Positions 1-11,172 of a DNA stretch of 64,000 nucleotides are shown one piece after another (position 1 is the stretch's first letter; the number at the start of each line of letters is the position of its first letter). The translations under genes were made by a program, and so were the position numbers. The notes beneath the pieces were generated by a model that did not search any database, was not told where the DNA came from, and saw only the letters and a program-made list of their open reading frames with translations. The DNA is from Tipula vernalis (Eukaryota > Arthropoda > Insecta > Diptera > Tipulidae), in the NCBI GenBank assembly GCA_958295665.1, contig OY282558.1, positions 117,666,838 through 117,730,837 of the forward strand, given 5' to 3'.

Positions 1-1
1 C

Positions 2-1243
2 AATTTTGAAATCGTTCATAAGTCGGGTAAACTAAACACTAATGCTGACGCATTAAGCAGAATTAAACACAAAGAGATTAAAGTATTAACAAGAGCACAA
101 GATAAAGCATTAAAAGAAAAAACAGAAACACTCCAAAATATTAATCAAGACATTCCAATTGAAAACATTAATCAAAAATCGATAAACAATAAAATAGAAG
201 TAGTTCATGACGTAAAGAAAAGACAACAAATATTATCGGAATATCATAACTTACCACTAGGAGGTCATGCAGGCACATGGCGGACATACAAGCGAATTAA
301 AATGTTATACTACTGGCCAAAAATGTTATTAGATATAAATAGGCACATCCGCAAATGCTATGAATGCAAAAGAAACAAATGCCACCGGCAAACACGAGCC
401 CCACTTCAAATCACTTCCACATCTGAGTACCCATTCCAAAGAGTAGCATTTGACATCGTAGGTCCCCTACCCAAAACTGAAAAATCAAACGTCTACCTTC
501 TCACATTCCAAGACGACTTGTCTAAATTTTCGGGAGCAATCCCAATTCCCAACCAAGAAGCCAACACAGTAGCAAAAGCCCTATGCGAGCAGTATATCAC
601 CAAATACGGTATTCCCCAAAAAATCCTGACAGATCAAGGCAGCAACTTCATGAGCAAATCTTTTAATGAAGTGTGCAAATTATTAAAACTTAAACACATC
701 ACCACAACAGCATACCACCCTCAAACAAACGGAGCTCTCGAAAAGTCCCATAACACATTGAAGGAATATCTCAGAACCTTTACAGATATCGATAAACAAA
801 ATTGGGACGAAATGTGCCACTATGCAATATTTGTGTATAATACTACACCCCACTGTTCAACAAACTACACACCTCATGAACTGGTATATGGAAGACCAGC
901 TCTCATTCCAAGCGCTGTCAAAAAAGACCCAGAACCTGTCTACAATTTCGACGATTACGTCACGGAACTCAAATCAAGACTCAGACTCGCACACGCCATT
1001 GCCAGAGAAAACATAAACAAGAAGAAAAGTATAACCAAGCGACAGTACGACAAAAAAATTAACCCCATCGACATAAAACAAAATGACCTTGTATGGTTAA
1101 GAAACGAAGCGCGAAGAACAAAACAAGAACCACTGTGGCTAGGACCGTATAAAGTAATAAATACAGACTCACAAACCAACACGACAATACAGATAAACAA
1201 TAAACTGGTAAAAGTGCACAACAATCGTCTAATAAAAAATTAA
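2..1243 (+). CDS. Ty3/gypsy (412/mdg1-like) Pol C-terminus: RNase H end and integrase, 5'-truncated by window
   Basis: An open frame of 413 codons runs from base 2 to a TAA at 1241-1243. It opens with the end of RNase H (HKSGKLNTNADALSRI), then an integrase zinc finger (YHNLPLGGH, then CYECKRNKC). The catalytic core has Asp in FDIVGP (about residue 151), Asp in KILTDQGSNF (about 210) and Glu in HPQTNGALEKS (about 246), the D,D-35-E spacing. A GPY/F-type module (WLGPYKVI) and a VHNNR tail close the protein. The HPQTNGALE signature matches the 412/mdg1 side of Ty3/gypsy rather than errantiviruses. The protein would insert element cDNA into chromosomes. No stop or frameshift is visible in this part. 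It closely resembles the pol at 56390-59859 in layout, but the two differ in sequence. Confidence 0.93.
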   Translation, partial: NFEIVHKSGKLNTNADALSRIKHKEIKVLTRAQDKALKEKTETLQNINQDIPIENINQKSINNKIEVVHDVKKRQQILSEYHNLPLGGHAGTWRTYKRIKMLYYWPKMLLDINRHIRKCYECKRNKCHRQTRAPLQITSTSEYPFQRVAFDIVGPLPKTEKSNVYLLTFQDDLSKFSGAIPIPNQEANTVAKALCEQYITKYGIPQKILTDQGSNFMSKSFNEVCKLLKLKHITTTAYHPQTNGALEKSHNTLKEYLRTFTDIDKQNWDEMCHYAIFVYNTTPHCSTNYTPHELVYGRPALIPSAVKKDPEPVYNFDDYVTELKSRLRLAHAIARENINKKKSITKRQYDKKINPIDIKQNDLVWLRNEARRTKQEPLWLGPYKVINTDSQTNTTIQINNKLVKVHNNRLIKN

Positions 1244-2979
1244 AATTTAAAAGAGAAAATTAACCGAAATATGTAAAATCTTCCAACAGAATGGAACAGA
1301 GCCATGACCAAGTCAAGAAAAAGATAACGATTAGAAAATACAGAAAACAAAAAGGCACAGCACAGATAGTAATAAACAACAGCACTGACAGAACCAAGAA
1401 GAAAAATAAACAGAAAAGCAAACCCGAGGAAACAGCGCTCGAGAAAATAATCTAAAAACAATGATAAACGCTTTTTCCCTCATGTATAAAGCACTACTAA
1501 CAAACATGAGAGAACAAGAAAACAAAATTCGGCATTAAACTAATTCAAAATCAAACTAACACAAATTAAAATAGGACACCTAGGTAATAACTAAACATAG
1601 AAAGAACATTAAAATCATAGTACATAAGAAAACAAATAGATCATAAGAAAAATTACAAAACAAACAGAACAAACTATAATGATTAAAATATCTCAAAATA
1701 TCTGAATTATTCTAAATTTCTAACATAAGACATAGCATAAGAAATAAAAAAAAAAATATATAAGCAAAAATATAACCTAAATTCAATTACTCATGACTAA
1801 AAAGAAATAAATTGCAAAATTACATCATAAATTCGTAGACTCAATAAAACAATCCATATTTTTTTATAAAGCACAAAAAATTTTTTCCTTTTTAAAAAAA
1901 TCAAAAGTAACAACACTAATGTACAAGAATAAACAAAGCTAATGTATAAATACAAATTAGAGTAAGAAAAACTAACGTAATAATAATATGAAAATGGAGA
2001 CAGATTTCAAACACAGAAACAACAACGGAAGCAACGACATCGGTAGAAAGAGAAAGAGGAAGAACAGACGCGAGCATCTTGATGAAAAAAAAAAAAAAAA
2101 GACAACAACAACAGGACAACAGAACATCAGAGCCTAATCTAAACAAGATAGGTGAATCTGAAACAAAGTTTCAGATGAATAATTCTGCAACTCGCAAAAC
2201 CCAACATAACAACAGACGCAAAAGAACAAAGAAACTGAAAGATAATGGAACAGAACAACGCACCACCGACATACTACTATGCACCCTCAGAAACTAAACA
2301 CAGGGAAAACAAGACCCTATAGTAAATAAATAAATAAACAAATAAATAAAAAATCAAAACACAATAAACAAAAAATGAACAACTTAAAAATGACATGACG
2401 TAGAAAACAAGAAAAACAAGACCCCATAATAAGCAAATAAAAAATATATAACAACCATTAATAATAACAATAATAATGAAAATAGCAAACATAAAATAAC
2501 GTCATAACGACTACAACAGCACCTTAATAATGACATGATTTAATAAACAAAAAATAAATAAATAAATAAATATATAATAATGAAAAACATCGATAATATT
2601 AATAAAAATAACAAAAAAAGAAAAGAAAAACATTCTGAGACATTATCAAAAGCCATGACCAATACCATTCAACGAAAAACAGTTACCCATCCGACGCAGA
2701 TGCGAGATCAGGACAAATATCATCCACTAAGAACACCTCTAAAGAACACCAATAGACGACAACAAGAAAAACTACAGAGAAATCAACACAAACAGAAAAT
2801 GATGTCTAACAACCAAACCAAAATTTCCAGACTCCAATTACAAATAATAATTAAATTACTAACAATTGAATTAAACTAAAAATTGCTCAACAAATAAACC
2901 TAGATATAAGCACACAACTATATCATACGATAAATGAAAATTCCCTTCTGAAATTTTCACTCCCCAAAAGAGGAAGGTA
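1244..2979 (+). other. A-rich noncoding stretch downstream of pol
   Basis: The plus strand stays strongly A-rich and G-poor, like the upstream pol, so this is probably the untranslated 3' internal region of the same element. Short open frames here (1291-1455, 2079-2297, 2580-2879) encode only Lys/Asn/Gln-rich peptides with no domain, signal peptide or membrane segment. The composition alone explains them. No envelope-like sequence is seen. Confidence 0.5.
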
Positions 2980-2990
2980 TGTTGTATATC
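2963..2990 (+). promoter_or_regulatory. Candidate polypurine tract and 3' LTR start of the gypsy element
   Basis: A purine-rich run (AAAAGAGGAAGG, ending 2977) is followed two bases later by TGTTGTATATCC starting at 2980. This is the arrangement of a polypurine tract next to an LTR beginning with TG. The matching 5' LTR lies outside the window, so the LTR end cannot be set. Weak call based on position and local sequence only. Confidence 0.35.
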
Positions 2991-3324
2991 CGACCTTGAA
3001 TTAACACAATTTTTATCCCATATTAAAAACAAAACGTAATAGTAATCATTCTTTACACATTCCATATAAGAATCCCCAACAACAAAAAAAAGACAAATTA
3101 GCGTAATAACATTCTTTCGATAAAACTAAAACAACAACACGAAATTGTACAGAAAAATTATGAATAAACAAACCAAAATGTATACATATAAATTAAACTT
3201 GAATACAAAACCAAACATTTAGGCGAATATTATAGTTGAGCGATTCCAATATAAAATGTATAAAGAAAATAAAATTTAAATATGCAAGTTAGCAAAATAA
3301 AATATAGAACATTATAATACGCTG

Positions 3325-3440
3325 AATTACACAAACAAAACCATAATACATTAAATTACACAAACAAAATCATAACACACTGAATTACACAAACAAAACC
3401 ATAATACATTAAATTACAAGACATTGAATTACACCGACAA
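3325..3440. repeat. 29-bp tandem repeat, about 4 copies
   Basis: Units beginning AATTACACAAAC start at 3325, 3354 and 3383, and a shortened one at 3412, giving a period of exactly 29. A further partial copy starts at 3427. Alternate units are most alike (CCATAATACATTA versus TCATAACACACTG), which suggests growth in steps of two units. Confidence 0.85.
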
Positions 3441-3655
3441 AATATAAAAATTGCTGAAACAATTATTCTAACACATCAAAATTATGAAAACCAAAACCGA
3501 ATTTTTTAACAAATTAGCGAAAATATATTTTTTATCAAAGTACTGAAATAGCAAACCTTTCCTCTATCATCAAAATTGTTAGTGTAAAGTAATAACAAAA
3601 TTAGTATATAAACAAACAAAATTTGATGTAAGGGGCTCAGTCTATTTCAATACAA

Positions 3656-3775
3656 CACTCAGTCAGTCTAATTAAATATATAAAACAGTTAAATTATAAA
3701 TAAAGCACTCAGTCAGTCTAATTAAATATATAAAACAGTTAAATTATAAATAAAGTCTTAGTCAATTTCAATATA
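3656..3775. repeat. 60-bp tandem duplication
   Basis: Two head-to-tail units starting CACTCAGTCAGTCTAATTAA at 3656 and 3716 are identical over nearly their whole 60 bp. Each ends in a polyadenylation-like ATAAATAAAG. It may be a duplicated LTR poly(A) region, but no LTR boundary could be proven. Confidence 0.85.
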
Positions 3776-5110
3776 ACACGCAGTCTAATTTAAACGGAGA
3801 TAAACCAGCCGAGCATCTACACAATTTCATCATCTATGTAAGTATACAACATCTCAACCAACCTACTAACACTTATCCAAAAAAGGTTCGAAGGACATTT
3901 AAGCTTAATCTACGCACGGCAAAGCGTAGAGGGTGATAAAAAAGTGCGTACGCACATACTCACCCATGACTTACTTGTCTCTTTGAATATCCGAATAGTT
4001 TTAACTAACATCGTGCAGAAATCTGCATTCTCCCATTACCAAGTCGAACAAACAATAGTTTCGGTAATAGCCCCCACCAGAGGTAAGCTCGAAACTATTA
4101 CATAATTCGACAAAAGCGACATTAAACAGAAAACCATACATACAAATAAATTGACACAATCCAAAATAAAGTACAATAAATTAACACCCAATAAACATAC
4201 AATAAATTGGCAATGCACAATAAATTGGCACTGTAGACCAAAGTAGATAAATATAATACGACATACACAATAAATTGCTTTCTGTCCCTCGCTATCGCTC
4301 AGGCTGAAAATTCCACTTTCGTATAGCAATGACTCGTTTTCTCCACTTATTATACAATATACTATTAAGTTTTGTTAATTCTTAATTTTTTAATTTACAA
4401 TTTTTCGCTGGTCGCCTCTTAGGTAACACACTTTAATTTAACTGTAACACAACGAGCTTAATTTAACTGTTTGAAATTGGACGCTAAGCAAATTTATAAT
4501 AAAATGAAAGGTGAAAAATAAAAATGTTGTTAAATCACTACTTCTATAATAAGATGAAACTCAACCTCTTAGAATTCTACAATAATTTCGATAATCACAA
4601 AATAATTTCGAAATTCTTGACAAATTCGAACAAGCTTAGAATCTCGAATAATCGGAATAATATAATCCAGGTCGTAATAATTCGAATAATCTCATAATAT
4701 ATTCTATAGTAAGACAGAGATTGGAAAATCTTTTCTCTGAATAAAATCATTTAACTCAGTGCAACTCTTGTAAATTTAGTAATAGGATAACTGGAAAAAA
4801 TTCGATGTGAATTAACTTAATGCTAAATCAACATCAGAAATTCAGAATTATTCGAAAATCTCGAAATTTCGGATTTTGGGAACCACATTTTACCCAAAGC
4901 TAGCAGTAATTCATTCCAAACTAAAAACAATAAATACCCAAACGTCTTTAAAATCTTCCATAAACTGCTTACGCAAGCGGCAAGCAATGGCTTACAGAGG
5001 AATCGGTTTTTAGTTCTGCCACTTCAGCAAGCATATGGTAATGGAACGTAAAAGGAAACAATCGATATTTTCGGATGAAAATAAATTTTGTTTAGATGAA
5101 CCAAGGCCCT

Positions 5111-5424
5111 TGTTTACGCCGCATAGGTTTTAGTATTGCTTGATCTGTTATCACAATTAAGTTCATCGCATAAAGTAGGTAAAAGCTCAATTGTACAAAA
5201 TATTAATTTTACATGTAAAGTAGGTGAAAAAGTTTATAGGGGGTTGAACGGTTGAACAGTTTTTTTTGTGATCATTCGAGAACATTTTTTGTCATCGTGC
5301 TCCTGTGTGTGCTGTAACAACCATAATTATATGAAGTGAATTATCATCTAACAAACTCTTGCTGAATCCCACAAACATTTTTTAATCTAATTGTATCAAA
5401 TTGATTCGTGGTGACGAAATTTTA
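5111..5424 (+). repeat. Candidate 5' LTR and primer-binding site of BEL-1
   Basis: TGGTGACGAA at 5409-5418 fits a tRNA primer-binding site just upstream of the BEL-1 leader and gag. An LTR would end at or slightly before 5408 (a CA lies at 5397-5398). A plausible LTR start is TGTTTACGCC at 5111, which resembles the TGTTCACGC start of the BEL-4 3' LTR at 23327 (minus). No second copy exists in the window, so both ends are tentative. Confidence 0.35.
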
Positions 5425-5662
5425 AAAAATATACAGTGAATTATTTTGTATGTAAAGAACTTAAGTTAAACATTAGTGCACGATATATTTTACTCAATTA
5501 CAAAAGGCAGTAAAAAATAATCTCATCATAATCTGAAGGTGAAATTGTGCAACATTTAAAAATTACATTGTACAATTATGTTACAAAAAGCGTGCAAGCG
5601 GAAGTGCTTCAAAGACGAGGCTTAAGAAACAAAAAACATTATCACATTTATTTGTTAACAAG

Positions 5663-6885
5663 ATGGCCGAAGTAGCTAAACTGAAGCAAACACGAGGTAC
5701 AATCAAAGCTACTTTGACAAATATAAAGAAATTTGCGGATGAGAAAGTTGGTGAACCACCTGAGAATCAAGTAATCAACAAGGAACAAATCGAAACGAGG
5801 CTTGAGAAATTGGAAAAGGCATAGAATGAATTTCATGACATAAATGATTCAATTGCTATTTTGTCTAATAATAGTCAACAAGCCGAAGTAGATGACTTTG
5901 AAGAATCGTTTTTCGACACTGAGGCCAGCCTGCGACGTCTATTTAAAGCATGCCAGCCCAGCGGTTACCCATTATCAGAAAATAATTTAGTAACCAACAG
6001 AACAATGTTTGATTTCGATAAGTCAGTGTTGCACGGCGATGTACGTTTGCCTCGAATACAAATTGATTCATTTGCTGGTGATTATTTCAAGTGGCCCTCA
6101 TTTTACGACCAATACGTAAAAGCAATTCATAACAACGAATCACTTACAAATGTCAATAAGTTTCAATATCTGAAGACACTATTAAAGGGTGATGCCGCCG
6201 ACTTATTGCGACATTTACCAATTACTGAGGAAAGTTATGTTGAGGCTTGGGATAAGTTACTCAAACGTTTCGATCGTAAAAAAAATATTATCAAGGACTA
6301 CATTGAACTATTTATGAATCAATCAAATGTACATCAGTCGTCGTTTAAAACCTTGAGGTCGTTATGCGATATCAGTGATCAAATATTAAGGGGCATTCGA
6401 TCATTGGGTAATGAGTGGGAAGGTCGCGATCCTTGGTTATTATATATTCTGTTAAAGAAGTTGGATCCAGAAACATACCAGTTATGGGCATCCATTCCAG
6501 CGATAATGTAAAACCAACAATTTATGATCTGTTACAATTCTTGAATCGAAGATTACCGCAAGTAAATGGCAATCTATAGTAATTAATAAACAATCGAGAA
6601 CGAAGATTCATGCTTCTACAAATGAGAACATATCATTTAATTCTTGTCCAATGTGCAAAGATAATCATCCATTATATCGATGTTTTAAGTTCAAAGATTT
6701 AAGACCACCAGCAAGGAGACAATTCGTATTAAACAATAAATTGTGTGGAATTTGCTTACGTTCCGGTCACTATTCAAATGACTGTAAATCAGACCGAAAA
6801 TGTTTGATGTGCGCAGGAAAACACAGCACATTACTACATATTAGTGACAGTTCCAATAATAACCACATCTTAGTTTCTGTTAAAC
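5663..6885 (+). pseudogene. BEL-1 (BEL/Pao) gag remnant
   Basis: The gag frame starts at ATG 5663 (MAEVAKLKQTRGTIKATL). It meets an in-frame TAG at 5822-5824 and continues in the same frame to 6511. The Pao-type capsid block is clear (RIQIDSFAGDYFKWPSFYDQY; LKGDAADLLRHLPI). Near 6500 the reading shifts frame into DNVKPTIYDLLQFLNRR. A nucleocapsid part follows with cysteine knuckles (CPMCKDNHPLYRC, CGICLRSGHYSNDC, CLMCAGKHSTLLH). Gag would form the virus-like particle and bind element RNA. The stop and the frame change make this copy inactive. Confidence 0.85.
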
Positions 6886-6997
6886 GTCAATCATTGATGA
6901 TAATAGTACAAAACTCAATCAGCTTTCATCAATTAATACTACTACTGTTTCATGTGCATCCAATAAAACAAATGAAGAACTCGAAGAATTATCAAAA

Positions 6998-7660
6998 TTG
7001 AAGAACGCAACTTATTACAATAATACAGAACCAGCAGCAATTTATAAATCCAATTCTTCACAACCAATTTGTTCAACTACAGCGTATACCTGCGAAGATT
7101 GGTCATCTCAAGCACTATTGTCCACAGTGCAGCTGAATATCATTGATGAAAATAATATCATTCAAAGGGCTAGAGCTTTGCTGGATAGTGGATCGCAATC
7201 AACATTAATAACGGAGTCATTGGCACAGCGGCTTAAATTACGAAGGTTTCCGACGTCCTGTATGGTTAGTGGGCTAGCGGCAAAACCAGCTGCTTCAGCT
7301 CGAGGGCACGTGAAACTAAAGGTGACATCAATTCATTCCAACGAGAAGGTATTAAATGTAGACGCATTAATCTTGCCAAGATTAACAACGCAAATCCCAG
7401 CCAGTGAAATAAATAAAGCGAGATGGGAAACGATGTGTTTCTGTTGCCCGAAAAATTTGTTATTCAACTGAAGATAATAGCGCAACATACGATATTCGGT
7501 TGGGTTATTGGTGGAAAGTTGGTAACAAAAGAACCGACTGAAAATTTGCTTGCATTTCACATAACGACACAACAAATCAGGATGAACTATATCTTCTAGA
7601 CCAATTTTGGCGAATTGAAAAGGTTTGTACTGAAAGACAACCTAAATTAGAAAATACAAA
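6998..7660 (+). pseudogene. BEL-1 aspartic protease and linker
   Basis: The frame 6998-7471 contains the BEL/Pao protease: ARALLDSGSQSTLITESLA carries the catalytic Asp (D-S-G), followed by the flap and VSGLAAKPAASARGHVKLKV. After about 7430 the frame is lost. The continuing protein (VIQLKIIAQHTIFGWVIGGK) reads in another frame up to a stop near 7600. The protease would cut the Gag-Pol polyprotein. It follows gag and precedes the RT, the normal BEL order. Confidence 0.8.
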
Positions 7661-7662
7661 GT

Positions 7663-8869
7663 GTGAAGAATATTTTAAGGCTACGACCCAGAGGGTTCGA
7701 TCGATTGCCATTCAAAGAAACAACTAAGGTGCTAGGATTATCCTTGGTGGGCGCTGAGCGACGATGGTTATCTATGGAACGAAAATTTGTGCGAAGAAAG
7801 GAACTAGCACTTCAGTATCGTCAATTTATGTACGAGTATTTAACCCTAGGGCATATATAACGTATTCCTAGTGATGACCTAAATTTTGATAAGCCACATT
7901 TCTATTTGCCTCATCACGCAGTGTTCAAGGATTCGAGCACTAACACGAAACTGCGTGTAGTTTTCGATGGGTCGTGCAAGTCGTCGTCTAGTGTATCAAT
8001 CAACGAGATTCTACTACCTGGTCCAACCCTTCAAGATGATCTCGCCTGCATACTATTACGTTTTCGTATCCATTCCAATGCTATACCGGCGGATATCGAA
8101 AAAATGTATCGCCAGGTGAAAGTTGAAAATAAAGATCGTGACTTTCAGCGAATTGTTTGGCGTGACGATCCAAATACGCCACTTCAACATTATAGGTTAA
8201 ATACGGTAACTTATGAAATTACTAGTGCTCCATTTCTAGCAATTCGCGCGATGCTTGAGTTAGCAAATATTGATGAATCAACTCATCCAAACGCTGTTTC
8301 AATCATAAGGAAGGATTTTTACGTTGATGACAGCACTAGTAATTTACCACCAAATATTGACATTGTTGCACGAAGGTGGTTTTAATATTCGAAAATGGAT
8401 ATCGAACAGTCGAGAGTTAATATCAAATATACCCGCCGATCAACGTGGTACAGAAGAATCACTTTCTCTCGATAACGATACAGCATATTATAAAACATTA
8501 GGATTACACTGGAATCCAACCCGATATGTTTTCCGTTAAAAGGTTAATCAAACGGAGCATGTACAACTAATTAAACGAAGTTTACTTTCCGAAGCATCCA
8601 GGGTATTTGATCCTCTGGGACTTCTAACACCAATTACCATCTAATTCAAGATCCTATTTCAAGAGGTTTGAAAAAGGAAGATTGACTGCGATGAAGAGCT
8701 TCCTAAAGACATAGCTGATATTTGGCAAGATATCATTGGTCGATGTATTAAAATATCACAATTTAGTACGATGGAGATGCATGTCATTTGTGATTCCTCA
8801 CAACAAGCATACGGAGCAGCTGCTTATTTGAGAACGAAAAATTTAACTGGCGATGTTGTTGTAAAATTA
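7663..8869 (+). pseudogene. BEL-1 reverse transcriptase and start of RNase H
   Basis: RT motifs are spread over several frames: FYLPHHAVFKDSSTNTKLRV and VVFDGSCKSSSSVSINE, then IPADIEKMYRQV with the first catalytic Asp, and DFYVDDSTS, the YVDD box, in frame 7906-8385. A frame change just after YVDD and stops near 8540-8690 break the rest. RNase H begins around 8760 (ICDSSQQAYGAAAYLRTK). It is cut at 8869 by the LINE insertion and resumes at 12453. Confidence 0.85.
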
Positions 8870-8982
8870 TTTATTTATTTATTTATTTAACCTACAGTAA
8901 ATATACAATCGGTATGCAAAAAAAAAAAAAAAAGATTAACAGTTATTATACAATATTTTAGCACAAAAATAACATTTAACAA

Positions 8983-11172
8983 TTATTTAATGATAGACAA
9001 AAATCTAAACAACTCATTTCTAAACGAATTTCTTGTCATGTTAAAATCGAAAACGTCATAAACCGAATTAAAGAGTCGCGACATTCTCAAAACTGGTTCT
9101 GAGAGTGCGAAGTTTGTAGAAACCGGATCAATATGTAACAAACGACGACGGCGCAAACAACGTGTAGGAGCGTAAAAGTTGAAACGAGCTAGTAAATCGA
9201 CACAGTCTATTCGGGAAGTCAGAACATCTTGAACGAAGATAGCCGATGCAACATCTCGTCGGTGATCTAATCGTTGTAATTTTAATAATTTACAACGATC
9301 ATTATAAGGAGGTAGTACATATTGGTGCACTCGCTCCGTAGGTAAGCCGCGAAGCAAAAGAAACTGTTTTTGAACGCTCTCAATTCTGTATGAATGGCAA
9401 TGATAAAATGGTGACCAAATCTGAGAAGCATATTCTAGAATGGAACAAACAAAGGACACATAGAGAGTTTTCAGTGTGAGTGGGTCGCAGAAGTCTTTAC
9501 AATTGCGCTTAATGAAACCCAGCATAATATAAGCTTTTGAAATAACAGAATCAATGTGTTTGGTAAAAGTAAGATCATAAGAAAAGGTTACACCTAAGTC
9601 GGTTATGACCTCAACTCTGTCAATAGCGGTATTGTATAGAAAATATTGCCGAAGAACAGGTGAGTGTGTACGAGAAAATGATAAAATCCTACATTTACCC
9701 ACATTCAACAATAATTTGTTTTTAAATGACCAACTGCAAAAGTTACTCAAGTCACCTTGTAATTTAACACAGTCAGAAACTCCAGTAATAGGAGCAAATA
9801 TCTTCATATCATCTGCGTAAAGCAAACATTTTGCGAATTTAAAACAATCAACAACATCATTGACAAATAATGAGAATAAAAGTGGACCAATGTGGCTACC
9901 TTGAGGAACTCCAGAGGTAACTCGAAATAAGCGAGAACTAAAATCATTTATCTTAACAAATTGGTAGCGATCAGACAGGTACGAATGCAACCACCTGATG
10001 GGGATAAACTGACAATTTAGTTTATCCAGCTTATCGATAAGGATCGAGTGATCAATTTTATCGAAAGCCTTCGAAAAATCGGTGTAAACAACATCCACTT
10101 GTTGCCTATGTTCTAAACTACTATATAAATGTTGAAAAAAACCGACTAGGTTAGTAACCGTGGACCTACCCGTGTAAAATCCGTGTTGAGCAGGAGAAAT
10201 AAAAATTTTTGCATGAAAAAACAAGAATTTCTGTACCATTGATTCGAAAAGTTTTGGTATGGCAGCAAGAATAGCGATTCCGCGATAATTGCTGATATCA
10301 CTTCTTCTGCCAGATTTAAAAATCGGACGAATGAAAGACAGTTTCCAGGGATCCGGAAAAATCCCAGTACGTAGGCTCTTATTAAAGATTAGAGTCAGTG
10401 GATGGGCTAAACTCTCTGCACAATTTTTAATAAGGATAGGTGGAAAACCGTCATGTCCTGCCCCCTTATTACTATCAAGTTGAGATAAGCTATCATAAAC
10501 TTCTGCTTCAGTAAACTGTAAAAAATTAAAATCAGAGCAATCGCGATTATTTATAAGCTTGGTACCAGAATCCCCAGATACTTCATAGACGGACTCAAAA
10601 AATTTTGCAAATAGATTAGCGATATCAGAGGGTTGACTTGCGGAAGAGTTCTGAAAGGTCATTGGAGTAGGAAACCCAACAACCTTCTTTTTACCATTTA
10701 TGAAATTCCAGAAATTTTTTGGGTTTGAAGTCAGATCCTCTTCTATTTGCAAAATGTAGTTGTTGTAAAGGAACCAATTTAAAGTTTTGAACTCTTTACG
10801 AGCTAAGTTGAATCTGGAATAAAACTCAGCGCCCTGTAACTTATACAAAGAATGGAACTTATTCCGTTTTTTTTCAAGACGTAGTAGTTCTTTGTTGTAC
10901 CACGGCTCACGAAACCTAGGTCCATTTTTATTTGATGGAACATACCTTTCAATACCAGTCTTGAGCAGCCCGTTGAACAATAAAATAGAATGGTTCAAAT
11001 TTTCATCTCGCTCGAGAAAGTCCCAATTAGAACCGACAAGAAATTCGTTTAACGAATCGTAGTCCGCACGCCTAAAATCGAAATGCAAAGAATTACTAGA
11101 AGTACACGTAGTGTTGCAATTCTCTAAAAATATATATATATGGTAATTGGAGTGTGGTAAACGCTCGAACAT
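8983..11172 (-). CDS. LINE ORF2, reverse transcriptase part (729 codons open)
   Basis: A long open frame carries all RT blocks: GFPPILIKNCAESLAHPL; FIRPIFKSGRRSDISNYRG; VYTDFSKAFDKIDHSILIDK with catalytic Asp; SGVPQGSHIGPLLFSLFVND; and CLLYADDMKIF, the YADD box. The C-terminal part has CSILEYASQIWSPFYHCHS, which is typical of Jockey/CR1 elements. It primes reverse transcription at the nicked target. No internal stop. It overlaps the endonuclease frame (11124-11858) in another frame at a TA repeat, so the true ORF2 is one protein broken there. Confidence 0.93.
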   Translation of the reverse strand: MFERLPHSNYHIYIFLENCNTTCTSSNSLHFDFRRADYDSLNEFLVGSNWDFLERDENLNHSILLFNGLLKTGIERYVPSNKNGPRFREPWYNKELLRLEKKRNKFHSLYKLQGAEFYSRFNLARKEFKTLNWFLYNNYILQIEEDLTSNPKNFWNFINGKKKVVGFPTPMTFQNSSASQPSDIANLFAKFFESVYEVSGDSGTKLINNRDCSDFNFLQFTEAEVYDSLSQLDSNKGAGHDGFPPILIKNCAESLAHPLTLIFNKSLRTGIFPDPWKLSFIRPIFKSGRRSDISNYRGIAILAAIPKLFESMVQKFLFFHAKIFISPAQHGFYTGRSTVTNLVGFFQHLYSSLEHRQQVDVVYTDFSKAFDKIDHSILIDKLDKLNCQFIPIRWLHSYLSDRYQFVKINDFSSRLFRVTSGVPQGSHIGPLLFSLFVNDVVDCFKFAKCLLYADDMKIFAPITGVSDCVKLQGDLSNFCSWSFKNKLLLNVGKCRILSFSRTHSPVLRQYFLYNTAIDRVEVITDLGVTFSYDLTFTKHIDSVISKAYIMLGFIKRNCKDFCDPLTLKTLYVSFVCSILEYASQIWSPFYHCHSYRIESVQKQFLLLRGLPTERVHQYVLPPYNDRCKLLKLQRLDHRRDVASAIFVQDVLTSRIDCVDLLARFNFYAPTRCLRRRRLLHIDPVSTNFALSEPVLRMSRLFNSVYDVFDFNMTRNSFRNELFRFLSIIK

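Larger units (their letters stand above)
2991..5110. other. AT-rich intergenic/LTR-derived stretch without a gene
   Basis: No credible coding sequence on either strand. If an LTR starts at 2980, part of this stretch is that LTR. The stretch holds two short tandem repeats (listed separately) and several AATAAA/CAATAAATTG motifs around 4140-4280. The junction between the gypsy remnant and BEL-1 could not be placed. Confidence 0.5.

Noticed and set aside
2079..2879. Open frames of 72 and 99 codons with Lys/Asn/Gln-rich proteins
   Set aside because: They follow the A-rich strand composition and include homopolymer runs; no domain or initiation context.
4131..4290. Recurring ACAATAAATTG motifs as a possible CRISPR-like or regulatory array
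   Set aside because: Spacing is irregular and the motif is simple AT-rich sequence; no CRISPR features in an insect genome context.
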